DNA of 64,000 bases from Chlorops oryzae (lineage: Eukaryota > Arthropoda > Insecta > Diptera > Chloropidae): positions 1,796,798 through 1,860,797 of the forward strand of contig CM035809.1 in NCBI GenBank assembly GCA_020466095.1. The letters are read 5' to 3'. Of the stretch, positions 36,371-45,741 are shown piece by piece (within the stretch, counting starts at the first letter, position 1; every line of letters begins with the position of its first letter). The translations under genes and the position numbers were made by a program. The notes beneath the pieces were generated by a model. It searched no databases and was not told the origin of the DNA. It saw nothing but the letters and a program-made list of their open reading frames with translations.

Positions 36371-36388
36371 TGGCGCCCAACGTGGGGC
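36371..36388 (+). promoter_or_regulatory. Primer-binding site, tRNA-Lys(CUU)
   Basis: TGGCGCCCAACGTGGGGC is an exact 18-base complement of the 3' end of insect tRNA-Lys(CUU) including CCA. It lies 3 bases after the likely LTR end ATAACA. This fixes the orientation (+) and the LTR/leader border. Confidence 0.9.
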
Positions 36389-37070
36389 CCGAGAGTTGCT
36401 ATTTAACATTTTTTTTCCAGAATAAAGTTTGATGATGCTTTTTGAGAGAGGTGTTTCGGAATCTTAATAGATGAAGCTACATGCTCGATCTATTCTGCCA
36501 TTCATCGTTCGCAAAAACAATTCTACTTTGAAATAGAGCATTCTTAAGCACTCGCGGAGTCCTTTTTAAGAACACCTGGCTGATTAAGGAATTCTTAAAA
36601 TATCCTCTCCATATATCCAAAAATTTACCTTCTATTAAAATTTTTTTTTGACAATGCGGAATTGCGTTGCAGCTTGCTGAATGCGGGCGAACGTACCCAT
36701 TGTTCGAAATACAGTTTCAGTCAAATGTATTAAAAAGTCGTTGCATTTAGCTTGGAATTCGGACTAATAAGCTTAATGTCAAATTTTTCCGACCAGTTGA
36801 CTCAAGTAACTTCTGATATAATCTATCCGCAAACTTTCTATGCCAATTTTAACCCTTCAATATCTAATTTAACAGTTGAATTTTCGCTCGGAATCTAAGT
36901 GATATCGCAGAAGGAAACTTAATTATCTAACACAAACCCAAACATTTTTGAAAGTAAGGCCATTCAAAATACCGACCAAACTTTTCGATAAGCGGAAGTT
37001 AATCTTTCAATTCCTGCAAATTAAAATATATTTTTTGAAAAAAAAAACGGGTTTTACCAACGTCATAAAT

Positions 37071-38225
37071 ATGTCCACCCGTCATAGCGGCGATAACTTA
37101 GTCGCTACAGCTCAAAGTTTGTGTACCATTTGTCGAGAAAATTTTATCGATGATTTCATTATCGTAACGACCGCCTGTCAACATCGGTTTCATAAAGACT
37201 GCCTTTTTAATTGGCTAAAAGGGAATTCGGCGTGTCCACAGTGTCGAGCATATTGCCAACGCAAAGACTGTAAGACGCCACTAGAAAATAGCAATAGGCC
37301 CCAAACTAGGTCAAAGAGTGCTATGCAGTCCCCTCGTAATGCTGAGAATTCTTCAACGGCTTCAAATACGGTAGCACAAAGGCCTGTAGACCAGCCATCA
37401 ACATCTCAAGCTGCAAGAGAATCTCTCGCACAAGCCTCTGGTCAGCAGAGTAATTGTACTGAGGAAACAAGAATACGGAATATCGTTAGTGCTATCTTAA
37501 TGGCTAGGCAAGACTCACTTTTAGAAGGGCTAGAATCTAGAATCGCACAATTAGTAGCAACGAACATTGAAAGTTCTCTCGTACCCATTGTGAATAGATT
37601 AAATAACACTCGTTCTCCCGAAAGTGCAATTCCAATAGGACACTTAGAACCAAAATTCTGGCCACACGATCCACCAAACTTTCCAGCAGGAGAACAGAGT
37701 CCTAATGTTAATTGGAACCGCGTTGAGCCAAACCGGTTGAGCCACGTATCTTCAGTGACGCAATCAGGCAAAATAGCCCAAATAATAGCGAATTGGGACA
37801 TAAGATTCGATGGAAGCTCCAAATTATCAGTCGAAAGCTTTCTGTACAGAATTGAGTGCCAGGTGACCGATACATTAGGTGGCAACTTCAATTTAATTTG
37901 CGAGCATATCCAAAGCCTGTTTACGCATGAAGCCAAAGATTGGTATTGGCGCTATAGGCGCTCCGTCAATAGAGTAACATGGCCCGAATTATGTCAAGCT
38001 CTGAAAACCAATTTTGGAGACCACAGATCTGACACGGACATAAAAGAGTCCATGAGAGCGAGGAAGCAAGGATCATCCGAAGCTTTTGATGATTATAAAA
38101 ACGCAATTTTGAAGCTTTCGGAGGGCCTTGTAAATTCTATAGCGGAGAGTGAACTCGTAGAAATTATTCTTCGTGGGCTTAGACCTAAAAGACCCTTAGG
38201 CAACAATTGCTGTATGTCCCTATAA
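37071..38225 (+). CDS. Retrotransposon Gag, RING-H2 finger plus capsid
   Basis: I take the start at 37071 (ATAAATATGTCC); the frame is open upstream to 36948, but those 41 codons are Lys/Phe-rich and unlike protein. A RING-H2 finger lies at about residues 18-58 from this start: C-x2-C, x14, C-x-H-x2-H-x2-C, x10, C-x2-C. It has the Ile between the first two Cys, a Trp before the last pair and the CPxC Pro, which in active RING ligases contact the E2. A Ser/Gln-rich linker follows, then a retrotransposon Gag capsid domain (WDIRFDGSSKLSVESFLYRI to about IILRGLRP). The frame is lost near 38200; the capsid C-terminus continues in the -1 frame at 38207. Gag normally packages the genomic RNA in cytoplasmic particles. 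A RING at its start is unusual. Confidence 0.85.
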   Translation: MSTRHSGDNLVATAQSLCTICRENFIDDFIIVTTACQHRFHKDCLFNWLKGNSACPQCRAYCQRKDCKTPLENSNRPQTRSKSAMQSPRNAENSSTASNTVAQRPVDQPSTSQAARESLAQASGQQSNCTEETRIRNIVSAILMARQDSLLEGLESRIAQLVATNIESSLVPIVNRLNNTRSPESAIPIGHLEPKFWPHDPPNFPAGEQSPNVNWNRVEPNRLSHVSSVTQSGKIAQIIANWDIRFDGSSKLSVESFLYRIECQVTDTLGGNFNLICEHIQSLFTHEAKDWYWRYRRSVNRVTWPELCQALKTNFGDHRSDTDIKESMRARKQGSSEAFDDYKNAILKLSEGLVNSIAESELVEIILRGLRPKRPLGNNCCMSL

Positions 38226-38608
38226 ATTCGTTAGCAGAACTGAGAAAATTCTGTTTGAAGGGGGAAGGTCTAGCGAATGAGATTTCGAGAGCAACTGTTC
38301 CACCCAATGCCAACCAAGCAATCAGATTTCAACAACCTCGTCGACAAATCAATAATATAGAGGAAAATTCTGGTGCTAAAGACGAAGGCGCAGATTCCAC
38401 AGAGCTAGCAGCAGTAGGGCAGAGAGCAGCAAAACTAATTTGTTGGAATTGTCGCAAGGAAGGCCATCGTTTTCATGACTGCTTGGAAGCGAGGGCAATC
38501 TTTTGCTATGGGTGCGGTTCACCAGAAGTTTTTAAACCAAATTGTAAGGTCTGTGCGGGAAACGCGAAGCTGAGCGAAGGATCGAGCTCCTGCCTTCGCC
38601 AAGATTAA
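38207..38608 (+). CDS. Gag C-terminal part: capsid end and zinc knuckles
   Basis: This ORF continues Gag in the -1 frame: the first about 35 residues complete the capsid domain (LYVPINSLAELRKFCLKGEG). It has a good CX2CX4HX4C nucleocapsid knuckle (CWNCRKEGHRFHDC) and a second CX2C...C where the expected His is Val, so that knuckle is probably defective or non-classical. The break from the upstream ORF lies around CCCTTAGGC (38197-38205). No slippery heptamer fits there, so a one-base deletion or a sequence error is likelier than programmed shifting. It ends at TAA 38606-38608, overlapping Pol by 61 bases. Confidence 0.85.
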   Translation: MLYVPINSLAELRKFCLKGEGLANEISRATVPPNANQAIRFQQPRRQINNIEENSGAKDEGADSTELAAVGQRAAKLICWNCRKEGHRFHDCLEARAIFCYGCGSPEVFKPNCKVCAGNAKLSEGSSSCLRQD

Positions 38609-40242
38609 CGACAACTGAAGATGAGCGAGCAAATAATCAGACAATAGATAATAGTTTAAGTTTACACAGAATAATTCCATATGAAGAACGACTCCGTATC
38701 TATTTAGAAAAAAGAAGAGAAATTTTTGAGAGCGACCAGGAACGTAGAAGTATGAGTAAAAGTAAAATTAGAAGCTCACAGCGTCAAAGGGATTTTTGGA
38801 AGAATGTTTCAACAAGTAGAAAAAGTCTCGTTAATGCAATCGATGCAATTCAAAGTAAGCCAACAGACTTAAGACCTTATGCGGAAGTGGTCATAAACGA
38901 AATTAAGTACCTAGGTCTTTTAGATAGCGGTGCACAAGTTTCGTGCATTGGCAGTGATCTCGCTCTGGAAGTGTCCCATAAGGAAAATTTTAAAAAGCGT
39001 GCTATGACAGTGTCTACCGCCGATGGCAATAAACAAGTGGTGTTAGGTACCATAGAGCTTTTAGTATCATTTCAAGGCAAGTCGCATTTAATTAAATTCT
39101 TCGTAGTCCCGAGTATATGCCATCAAATTATTCTCGGCATTGATTTTTGGAAAAAGTTTAAAATTGCTCCTAGAATAATCGCAAGTGTGGAGTCTGTAGA
39201 TGATCCAGGCCACATTCCACTGTCCGAAACACAAAGTATGCGGTTAGAAAGGGTTAAAAATGTTTTTCCTTCTTATGAAAAGGAAGGGTTGGGGAAAACT
39301 CAAGTAATAGAACATGTAATAGAGCTTGAAGAAGGTGCCCGTCCGGTAAAGCAGCGATACTTCCCGATATCCCCGGCTGTAGAAAAACTTGTGCACTCTG
39401 AAATAGACGAGATGTTGAAATTAAAAGTAATTGAAGAAGCTGGCAACAGTCCGTGGTCAAGTCCTGTGGTTTTGGTCCGAAAGCCAAACAAAGTTCGTCT
39501 TTGCCTTGATTCACGTGTTGTGAATCGGTTGACAAAGAAAGACGCATATCCATTACCACAAATAGAAGGGATCTTAAGCCGTTTGCCAAAAGCCAACTAC
39601 CTAACGTCACTAGATTTGCGGCATGCCTTTTGGCAAATACCGTTAGAAGAAAGCTCGAGAAATTTTACTTGCTTCACGGTGCCAAACCGACCATTATATA
39701 GGTATCGGGTAATGCCATTCGGCTTATGCAACGCCCCTCAAACACTCTGCAGGCTAATGGATCAAGTTATCCCTCCCCAATTGAGATCCGATATTTTCGT
39801 TTACCTCGATGATCTGCTTATAGTTTCTGAGAGTTTCGAAAAACACATGAAAACTTTGGAGGAAGTGGCGCATCAGCTTAGACGAGCGAATCTTACAATC
39901 AACGTGAGCAAAAGCAAATTCTGCATTAGGGAAATCCGCTATCTTGGGTATATTGTAGGGAACGGCACACTGCGAACCGACCCGGACAAAGTAGCGGCTG
40001 TTCAGAACTATCCACAGCCAAAAACCACGAAGCAGCTGAGGAGATTTTTAGGCATGGCAGGGTGGTACAGGCGTTTTAGTCCGAACTATGCTGCGATCTC
40101 CACCCCACTTACTAACCTTTTGAAAAAAAGCAAAGTTTTCAAGTGGAACGAAGATGCACAGGAAGCGTTTGAGGCCCTTAAAAACATTTTGTCCTCTTCC
40201 CCAGTATTGGCTAGTCCAAAAAAGCAAATGATAGTTTCGTGA
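38548..40242 (+). CDS. Pol fragment: protease and reverse transcriptase, truncated
   Basis: The Pol frame is open from 38548 with no nearby AUG (first at 38752), so it must be read by a -1 shift from Gag. Counting from 38752: aspartic protease LLDSGAQ (Asp-Ser-Gly at 58-60) with the IILGID flap partner downstream; reverse transcriptase with VRLCLDSR, LTSLDLRHAFWQI, VMPFGLCNAPQT and catalytic YLDD at 351-354; then the connection region GYIVGNG and FLGMAGWYRRF. The last codons (after SSSPVLASP) leave the family consensus: the element is cut there and a piggyBac-type fragment follows. Without RNase H and integrase it cannot be autonomous, though the surviving RT motifs look intact. Confidence 0.9.
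   Translation, partial: GLCGKREAERRIELLPSPRLTTTEDERANNQTIDNSLSLHRIIPYEERLRIYLEKRREIFESDQERRSMSKSKIRSSQRQRDFWKNVSTSRKSLVNAIDAIQSKPTDLRPYAEVVINEIKYLGLLDSGAQVSCIGSDLALEVSHKENFKKRAMTVSTADGNKQVVLGTIELLVSFQGKSHLIKFFVVPSICHQIILGIDFWKKFKIAPRIIASVESVDDPGHIPLSETQSMRLERVKNVFPSYEKEGLGKTQVIEHVIELEEGARPVKQRYFPISPAVEKLVHSEIDEMLKLKVIEEAGNSPWSSPVVLVRKPNKVRLCLDSRVVNRLTKKDAYPLPQIEGILSRLPKANYLTSLDLRHAFWQIPLEESSRNFTCFTVPNRPLYRYRVMPFGLCNAPQTLCRLMDQVIPPQLRSDIFVYLDDLLIVSESFEKHMKTLEEVAHQLRRANLTINVSKSKFCIREIRYLGYIVGNGTLRTDPDKVAAVQNYPQPKTTKQLRRFLGMAGWYRRFSPNYAAISTPLTNLLKKSKVFKWNEDAQEAFEALKNILSSSPVLASPKKQMIVS
38557..38599 (+). promoter_or_regulatory. Gag-Pol -1 ribosomal frameshift signal
   Basis: G GGA AAC (38557-38563) lies in the correct Gag phase inside the Gag-Pol overlap. 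Ten bases on, GCGAAGG (38574-38580) pairs perfectly with CCTTCGC (38593-38599) across a 12-base loop. Heptamer, spacer and hairpin fit the -1 frameshift signals of retroviruses; GGGAAAC is used by some lentiviruses. The Pol frame opens at 38548, just upstream. Confidence 0.8.
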
Positions 40243-40422
40243 ATTTTTCGTAAGATAGAGCACTTAAAAGTATTAATATCTCTTCATTTTGAAAGTGTCA
40301 TTCGATTTTCTTAAGTAGACTTGTAAGTACCGTTGGGTTTTTCTGGGCCCAGTATCTTGAAGTATTCGCAAATTTGTAAGTATTTTGTCTTATAGGCAAT
40401 TATATTCAACTTGCAGTAAGTT

Positions 40423-41007
40423 ATGGCTGGAATTTCCAGGAAAAAGTTGAAGGAAGACGAAATTGCTTATTTTTTGGAAGAAATTCCTTTCGATAATGAA
40501 TCAAACACGGATATTGAAAGTGACGACGATAATGAGAAAGAAAGCAGTGAAGATCAGATTTTGATTGAAATTATAAATCAAATCCAGGCAGAAGCAACTG
40601 ATGAGCAAAAATTGTTGCCAGACACTCCTCAAAATTCACTTTTTGAAGAGCATTCGCGAAAATGGAAAAAAATTGAGAGAACAACTGATGTTCCACAATT
40701 TAATTCACTAGAGGGACCAGTGGTTAGTTTTTTTGAAGAAAAGGACACGCCAACAAAATTTTTCTTGTCGTATGTTGAAACCATAACAGAGGGCATCATC
40801 TATAATTCAAATTTATATGCTGTTCAAAACAACAAAACCCTTAATCTTAAAAAATGTGAGTTCCTTGCATTTATCGGCATAAATTTCTTGATGGGTTACC
40901 ATCAACTTCCAAGCTGGCGACATTATTGGAATACAAGTGATGTTCCCAATGTTCCCAATTTGAAGCTTCTAGGATCATACTCGGGGCCCAATATACCGGT
41001 GTGCTGA
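40423..41007 (+). pseudogene. piggyBac-type transposase, N-terminal fragment
   Basis: The ORF begins with an AUG, a short basic segment (SRKKLKEDE) and an acidic Asp/Glu/Ser stretch (residues 20-45), as in many piggyBac-derived proteins. It then enters the DDE_Tnp_1_7-type domain: FFLSYVETITEGIIYNSNLY near 110-130 and FLAFIGINFLMGYHQLPSWR near 148-167, followed by HYWNTSDV. Family proteins are usually 500-600 residues; this one stops at 194, so all catalytic Asp residues are missing. The last about 14 codons already read into an unrelated repeat. A possible acceptor CAG lies at 40415-40417, just before the AUG. No piggyBac terminal repeat is recognisable at the left border. Confidence 0.8.
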
Positions 41008-41029
41008 ATTTTTACGTGAATTGTCCAGC

Positions 41030-41330
41030 TGCTTAGGAGTGCGGCCACAGAAGGACAAACGGACGGATGAATGGACAGACATTTCTAAATCGATTGAGTT
41101 TTCGACTCTGATCAGGAATATATAAATTTGTCGATATCTTCTGTTACAAGATTCACGCAAAACTAATATATCTTGCCATTGGCGGACCGGGCGTTTGAAC
41201 AATGTTACCTAAGAAAAAACAAACCTAACAGCTTAAAAGCACAACGCACTGGGGGCCCACCGGGCATTTGCCCGGTTGCCCATAAGCCCAGTCCGCCCCT
41301 GTATCCTGCTTACGCTGGGTATAAAAAAAA
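41030..41330 (+). repeat. Decayed transposon tail, split by a MITE
   Basis: ATTTCTAAATCGATTGAG, ATCAGGAATATATAAATTTG, TTCTGTTACAAGATTCACGC and, after the MITE, GGGTATAAAAAAA form the same series as 13960-14430. It adjoins the piggyBac-type fragment and supplies its premature stop. Confidence 0.55.
41177..41301. mobile_element. hAT-type MITE (CAGGGG family), copy C
   Basis: 125 bp; the right end CAGTCCGCCCCTG is intact, the left decayed (CATTGGCGGACC). Flanks are TATCTTGC (41169-41176) and TATCCTGC (41302-41309), 8 bp with one mismatch. It shares the GCCCGGTTGCCC core with copies A and B. Confidence 0.85.
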
Positions 41331-43479
41331 TTAACTCTCCGGCGGCGGATATCGGATATCCAGCAGGAAACACTATCCGTTGCAACGCTATTCTCTACTC
41401 TTAGCAAACGCACGAACTAAATAAACCCGTTATATTTAACCAAGCCGTAAACCGAACGAACAATTGCTTTCAAACCGCCCATATAGCGAGTATTCAAACC
41501 GCATGAGTGTTCTGCTAAACGTCCAATGAACATGCAACTGTGGCCTCTACAAAATTCCTATATGTGGAGTTTTTTTGGGGCTTGTCACGCATTTTTGGGT
41601 TTCGCCACGTAATTATTACCCCTCATAGTATACCGTACAAAATTGAATTGTTTTGCTCGAAAGTATACCGCATAAGTATATTGTAACTTCCTTTGAATTA
41701 AAGGGATTATTCTGATGTAAGCGACTCCTTTTTGGAATTTTCTTTTCGTAGGACAATAATGTTGAATCATTTTAATTTTTTAATATGCTTTAATTTGTAA
41801 CTTAAACTGCGTACGAAAATTTTTAATTTTATTGTACATTGTTAATATATTTTTGTTTAGTCAAAGAAAAGAGGAGGTCTTTGGTCAACACCGCAGAGAC
41901 TGTTCAGGTTTTTTGAAATAAAAGAACTTGAATGGATTATTGTTAAGTTCGTCTCAGGCGATCGTCCGTGCCAGAATTATTAAATCAAAAATAAAAAAAT
42001 TAGGAGACTCTTAAAAAATCGTCGCAAATCCTAGTTTTTCTTTGTAACAATCGTTCACAATACTATTATTAGTTTTCGAAAAAACAACAAAACTCTGGGC
42101 CGGCGAGAACTATTAATAAGTGAAAGAATATATTATAATATTAAAGTTTCTAAGCAATCGTTTTGATTATTTGTTGGGTAGGACGTTGCCCATGCAAAAT
42201 AATATACTGAATTTTTCACATTATTTTTTAAATAAGTTATTCTATCGAAATATGAAAGAAACAAATTAATGTTTAAAAGTGGTGACATCAGAATAGCCCC
42301 TGAAATTACTGTTCAACTAAAAATGCCAGATGAGCTATCAGGGTGGTAGTTAACAAAAAGTTGAAGCTAAGGCTAAATCCCAATCTTTCGAAGTAAAAGT
42401 GGAGTCACCAAGCCAAATTAAACCGGTCTTAGAGAATTCGATATTCGAAAATGTGCTGCCACATTTTTAAATTGAATTCCAAAAACATATGGGTTTTGCC
42501 ATTTTCAGTTTCTCACAATTTTCAGTTTCTCACAATTTGTCACAATTTCTCACAATTTAATAATAGATTAATGCAGCGATTGGAACGGCTGAAATACAGT
42601 TTTTCATACAAATAGGCTGGGCACTTTATTTGAATTAATTTGTGTAAAGAAATGCAGTTTTTCTGCGCAAAATAATCCTGCTGAGTGCAACGAAGAATTC
42701 TTGTGTTAAATTCCGATATGTGGTGATATAGTCGCAAACTATGTATATATATAGCGCGTTCTACTATTGAAGGCTAACTGTAAACACCTGAATGACGCAG
42801 CATCGTATTTTCAGTATACATTAACTGCGTAAAAATGTCTTTCTTAATTCTCATTTACGGGGAATATTTTATCAAGAATGACATTAAATTATAAAACACA
42901 TTTATGCATTATCGGTAGTTTGATAACTCTTCAGTCGATTCTTTTAAAATGCACTTTTTTTTATAAACTTCTAACTCGACAGAATTACAAAAACAAATTG
43001 TTTATAAAGAAGTATTCACTAGGCAAACTTTACACAAACTCGATATGTAACTCCGCGTTTTCATCAAAATATCGATAGATTTGAACAAAACATCTGTCAC
43101 ATCTCTATCTCAATGTTTTCCAAATCGCTGTTATCACTGAACATCAGCTCCAAATTATTATTTAATTGCATAAAATTGTAAAAAAACAATTGACCACTTT
43201 CCAAAGTCCATATTGGCGCTCATATTTTAAAAATCAAGCAAACAGTGTTCACCTTCTTCTATTTTTCAGCTGATAGCTGTCAACTTATATTACTTCGACT
43301 TCGTGTGAACAGTTGTGATTTAGCTTTGAATGATTTAGCTAAATCACGTTATTTAGCACTATGTCTGAAAAGCCTATTATATTTACAATATATTATACAT
43401 GGGAATTACACAGTGGACCAAATGGCCCCTTAGTATAACTTTTTTAAAGGTCACAGCAGGGTTAATATGAATCAGAACC
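41331..43479. other. Unassigned AT-rich DNA with a small tandem repeat
   Basis: At 42505-42562 the unit TTTCTCACAAT is repeated about four times (some copies preceded by TTCAG). Otherwise no gene or element is supported. Confidence 0.5.
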
Positions 43480-45230
43480 CAGTTGCAAAAATATTCATGA
43501 AAGATGCATGAATCATGCCTCTTAAGGGTGCTTTGAATGCATGCCAACCTTCCATGCCTCTTCATTTCTTTTTTTATAAAGGCTTGTCATAGGAAATCAT
43601 GCATAGACAAAAGCTGTTTGATTAATACTTGAGAACCCATGAAACATATCTTCTTCCCTACCATACATGAATCAATGATCCTGAGAACAAAATAATCCCC
43701 TAGTGGCACATTGTAACATCTCTTAAAGGAAAAAAAATTATTCTTGTTGCATAAGGGGTGCATAGACGTTTCAAAAAACATGCTCAGTTGCATAGATGAT
43801 GCAAAGTTGTTATGAACAACTACTTAAGTTACACAAGCGGTTTGAAAAACTAAATTTAATTCCATGAACTTTTTGTGTCAAAATGGGTGGAGCTATGATG
43901 TTTTAAAATAGTTGCAGTAACTTCTCTTCGGAACTTCCACTTTGTTAGTTGCAAATAGGTTGCAAAGCCGTTTATGTAACAATTATTGAAGTAATAAGTA
44001 TGCTTCCGAAAAAATGCTTTTTTGACTCTTAAAATATTCCAAAAGCATATTATAAGGGTCAAGAAATAGATACGACAGAGACGAACGCTCATACAGGGTG
44101 TTTCGCATAAGGATGTATATCCGAATGGAGGTGATAGGGGTGCTCAATATCGACCAAAAATCGTATGGGAGGGGGGGTGGAAAATGCTCCCCTAAGGAGT
44201 TAGAGGGCCTTAAAGTTTTTAGGCAGTAAGTCGAGAAAAAAAATTCTCCCACGATAACGGTTCATCGCCAAAAAAAAATTGTTAAGCGGTTTGAAAGCCA
44301 ATTCTATGGGCTTTTAGGAAAAATTAAATTCATGGTAAGAATTTAAGCCAATGATGGTTAATTAAGCGGTCAAAGTCAAAAATTCTGAAAAAAATTCTAT
44401 TTTTTTACTTTGAGAGCCATTTTGGTATAAAAAAGGTCCTATTAACACATACTTTTCTAATTTTTTTTCCAAGTCCTCGATTAATTTACTTCAAATCTGT
44501 GGTACATTTATTATACCTTATTAGCGGTTTAACCTCAAGAAAAGTAGGATTTATAAACAAACTTGAACTTTTTTTATGTGATGAATTTCTTAAAAGAGAA
44601 ATCTTTGGCTTACAATGGCCAGCCAGCAATTTCTTATTTAACACAAATTTTGGTTTAAAATTATACGAACTTTAACTGGAAAAATTGGTAATTTTTTGCT
44701 GAGATTATTTAAATTGATTTTAAAAAAAGTTTAAGTTCGTTTTTAAATCCTATTTTTCCTGAGGTTAAACCGCTAATAAGGTATGCCAAATTTACCACAG
44801 ATTTGAAGTAAATTAATCGCGGATTTTGAAAAAAATTAGAAAAGTATGTGTTAATAGGACCTTTTTTATACCAAAATGGCTTTCAAAGTAAAAAAATAGA
44901 AGTTTTTACAGAATTTTTGACTTTGACCGCCTAATTAAATTTCATTGGCTTAAATTCTTACCATGAAATTAATTTTTCCTAAAAGCCCATAGAATTGGCT
45001 TTCAAACCGCTTAACAGTTTTTTTTCTACGATGAACCGTTATCGTGGGAGAATTTTTCTCGACTTACTGCCTAAAAACTTTAAGGCCCTCTAACTCCTTA
45101 GGGTAGCATTTTCCACCCCCCCATCCCATACGATTTTTGGTCGATATTGAGCACCCCTATCACCTCCTTTCGGATATACATCCTTATGCGAAACACCCTG
45201 TATATGCAAGCATGTGTGGCTTAATGAAAA
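43480..45230 (-). mobile_element. Diverged LTR-type fragment interrupted by a foldback element
   Basis: Positions 43698-44093 and 45201-45228 are the reverse complement of the interior of the 2.1-kb LTRs at 45742 and 52475 (for example CACATGCTTGCATATATGAG there). Beyond 43698 homology becomes patchy: ATTCATGAAT- and GCAACTGGG-type motifs recur but the rest is divergent. It is an older relative of that LTR family in opposite orientation. The block 44094-45200 is a separate insertion. Confidence 0.7.
44094..45200. mobile_element. 1107-bp foldback transposon, TA duplication
   Basis: The ends CAGGGTGTTTCGCATAAGGA and the exact complement are followed by arms of about 480 bp (44094-44576 and 44722-45200) that mirror each other, leaving a central spacer of about 145 bp. 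TA lies at both borders (44092-44093, 45201-45202). The homologous LTRs give the empty site CTCATATATGCAAG, which matches removal of the insert plus one TA. A TA duplication fits a Tc1/mariner-mobilised non-autonomous element. No transposase ORF. Confidence 0.9.
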
Positions 45231-45741
45231 TAGTACCTGGCCATAAACTTGAAATTTGGCGAGACATAAATGTCTGAAATCCTTGAAAAATAAAACTACA
45301 TTTGTCTGAGAATTGGAAGAAAAGTACGGTAGACTTAATACGTTGTCGCGCAACAACTCATTTATGGTTCAGGCCAGGAGAAACGTGTTATAGTGGGTCT
45401 ATGATTTTAATCTTTGGACCTTATATCCAAAGTTTATCTTCATTAATAACTCCCCATAAAATATAAGAGAAAACTTCCTATCGTTTTTGTTTTTGTTGTA
45501 ATTTGAAAATAGAAAATTTGAGAATTTATCAATATTTCTCTTTTAAGATAAAATTCCCAGGCTCACTATGTCACGATTCTCCTGTCTCAAGCTTGCCCAC
45601 ATGTTGGTCCATCTGCGTTCTGCGATAAATTTCTTAATATATGCAAACAGTGACCATTCGTTGCAGTCCCCCAATTGAGAACTTTATTATGATTTTGAAT
45701 TCGACAATGATTGTCTTCGAATTCGTTTTGAAAAATATGTC
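45231..45741. other. Unassigned DNA left of the BEL element
   Basis: No gene or repeat is recognised in these 510 bases. Confidence 0.4.

Larger units (their letters stand above)
36253..40225 (+). mobile_element. Ty3/gypsy-type LTR retrotransposon, 5' part only
   Basis: Order: TATA-type promoter (TATAAG, 36254) in the end of a 5' LTR that probably closes ...ATAACA at 36367; tRNA-Lys primer-binding site (36371-36388); leader of about 680 bases; Gag; Gag-Pol overlap; protease and reverse transcriptase. Homology stops at about 40225, just past the RT connection region, so RNase H, integrase and 3' LTR are missing. Long LTRs, tRNA-Lys priming and protein motifs suggest the Osvaldo/Ulysses side of the family, which is inference. 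Gag has one frame break near 38200. Confidence 0.9.
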
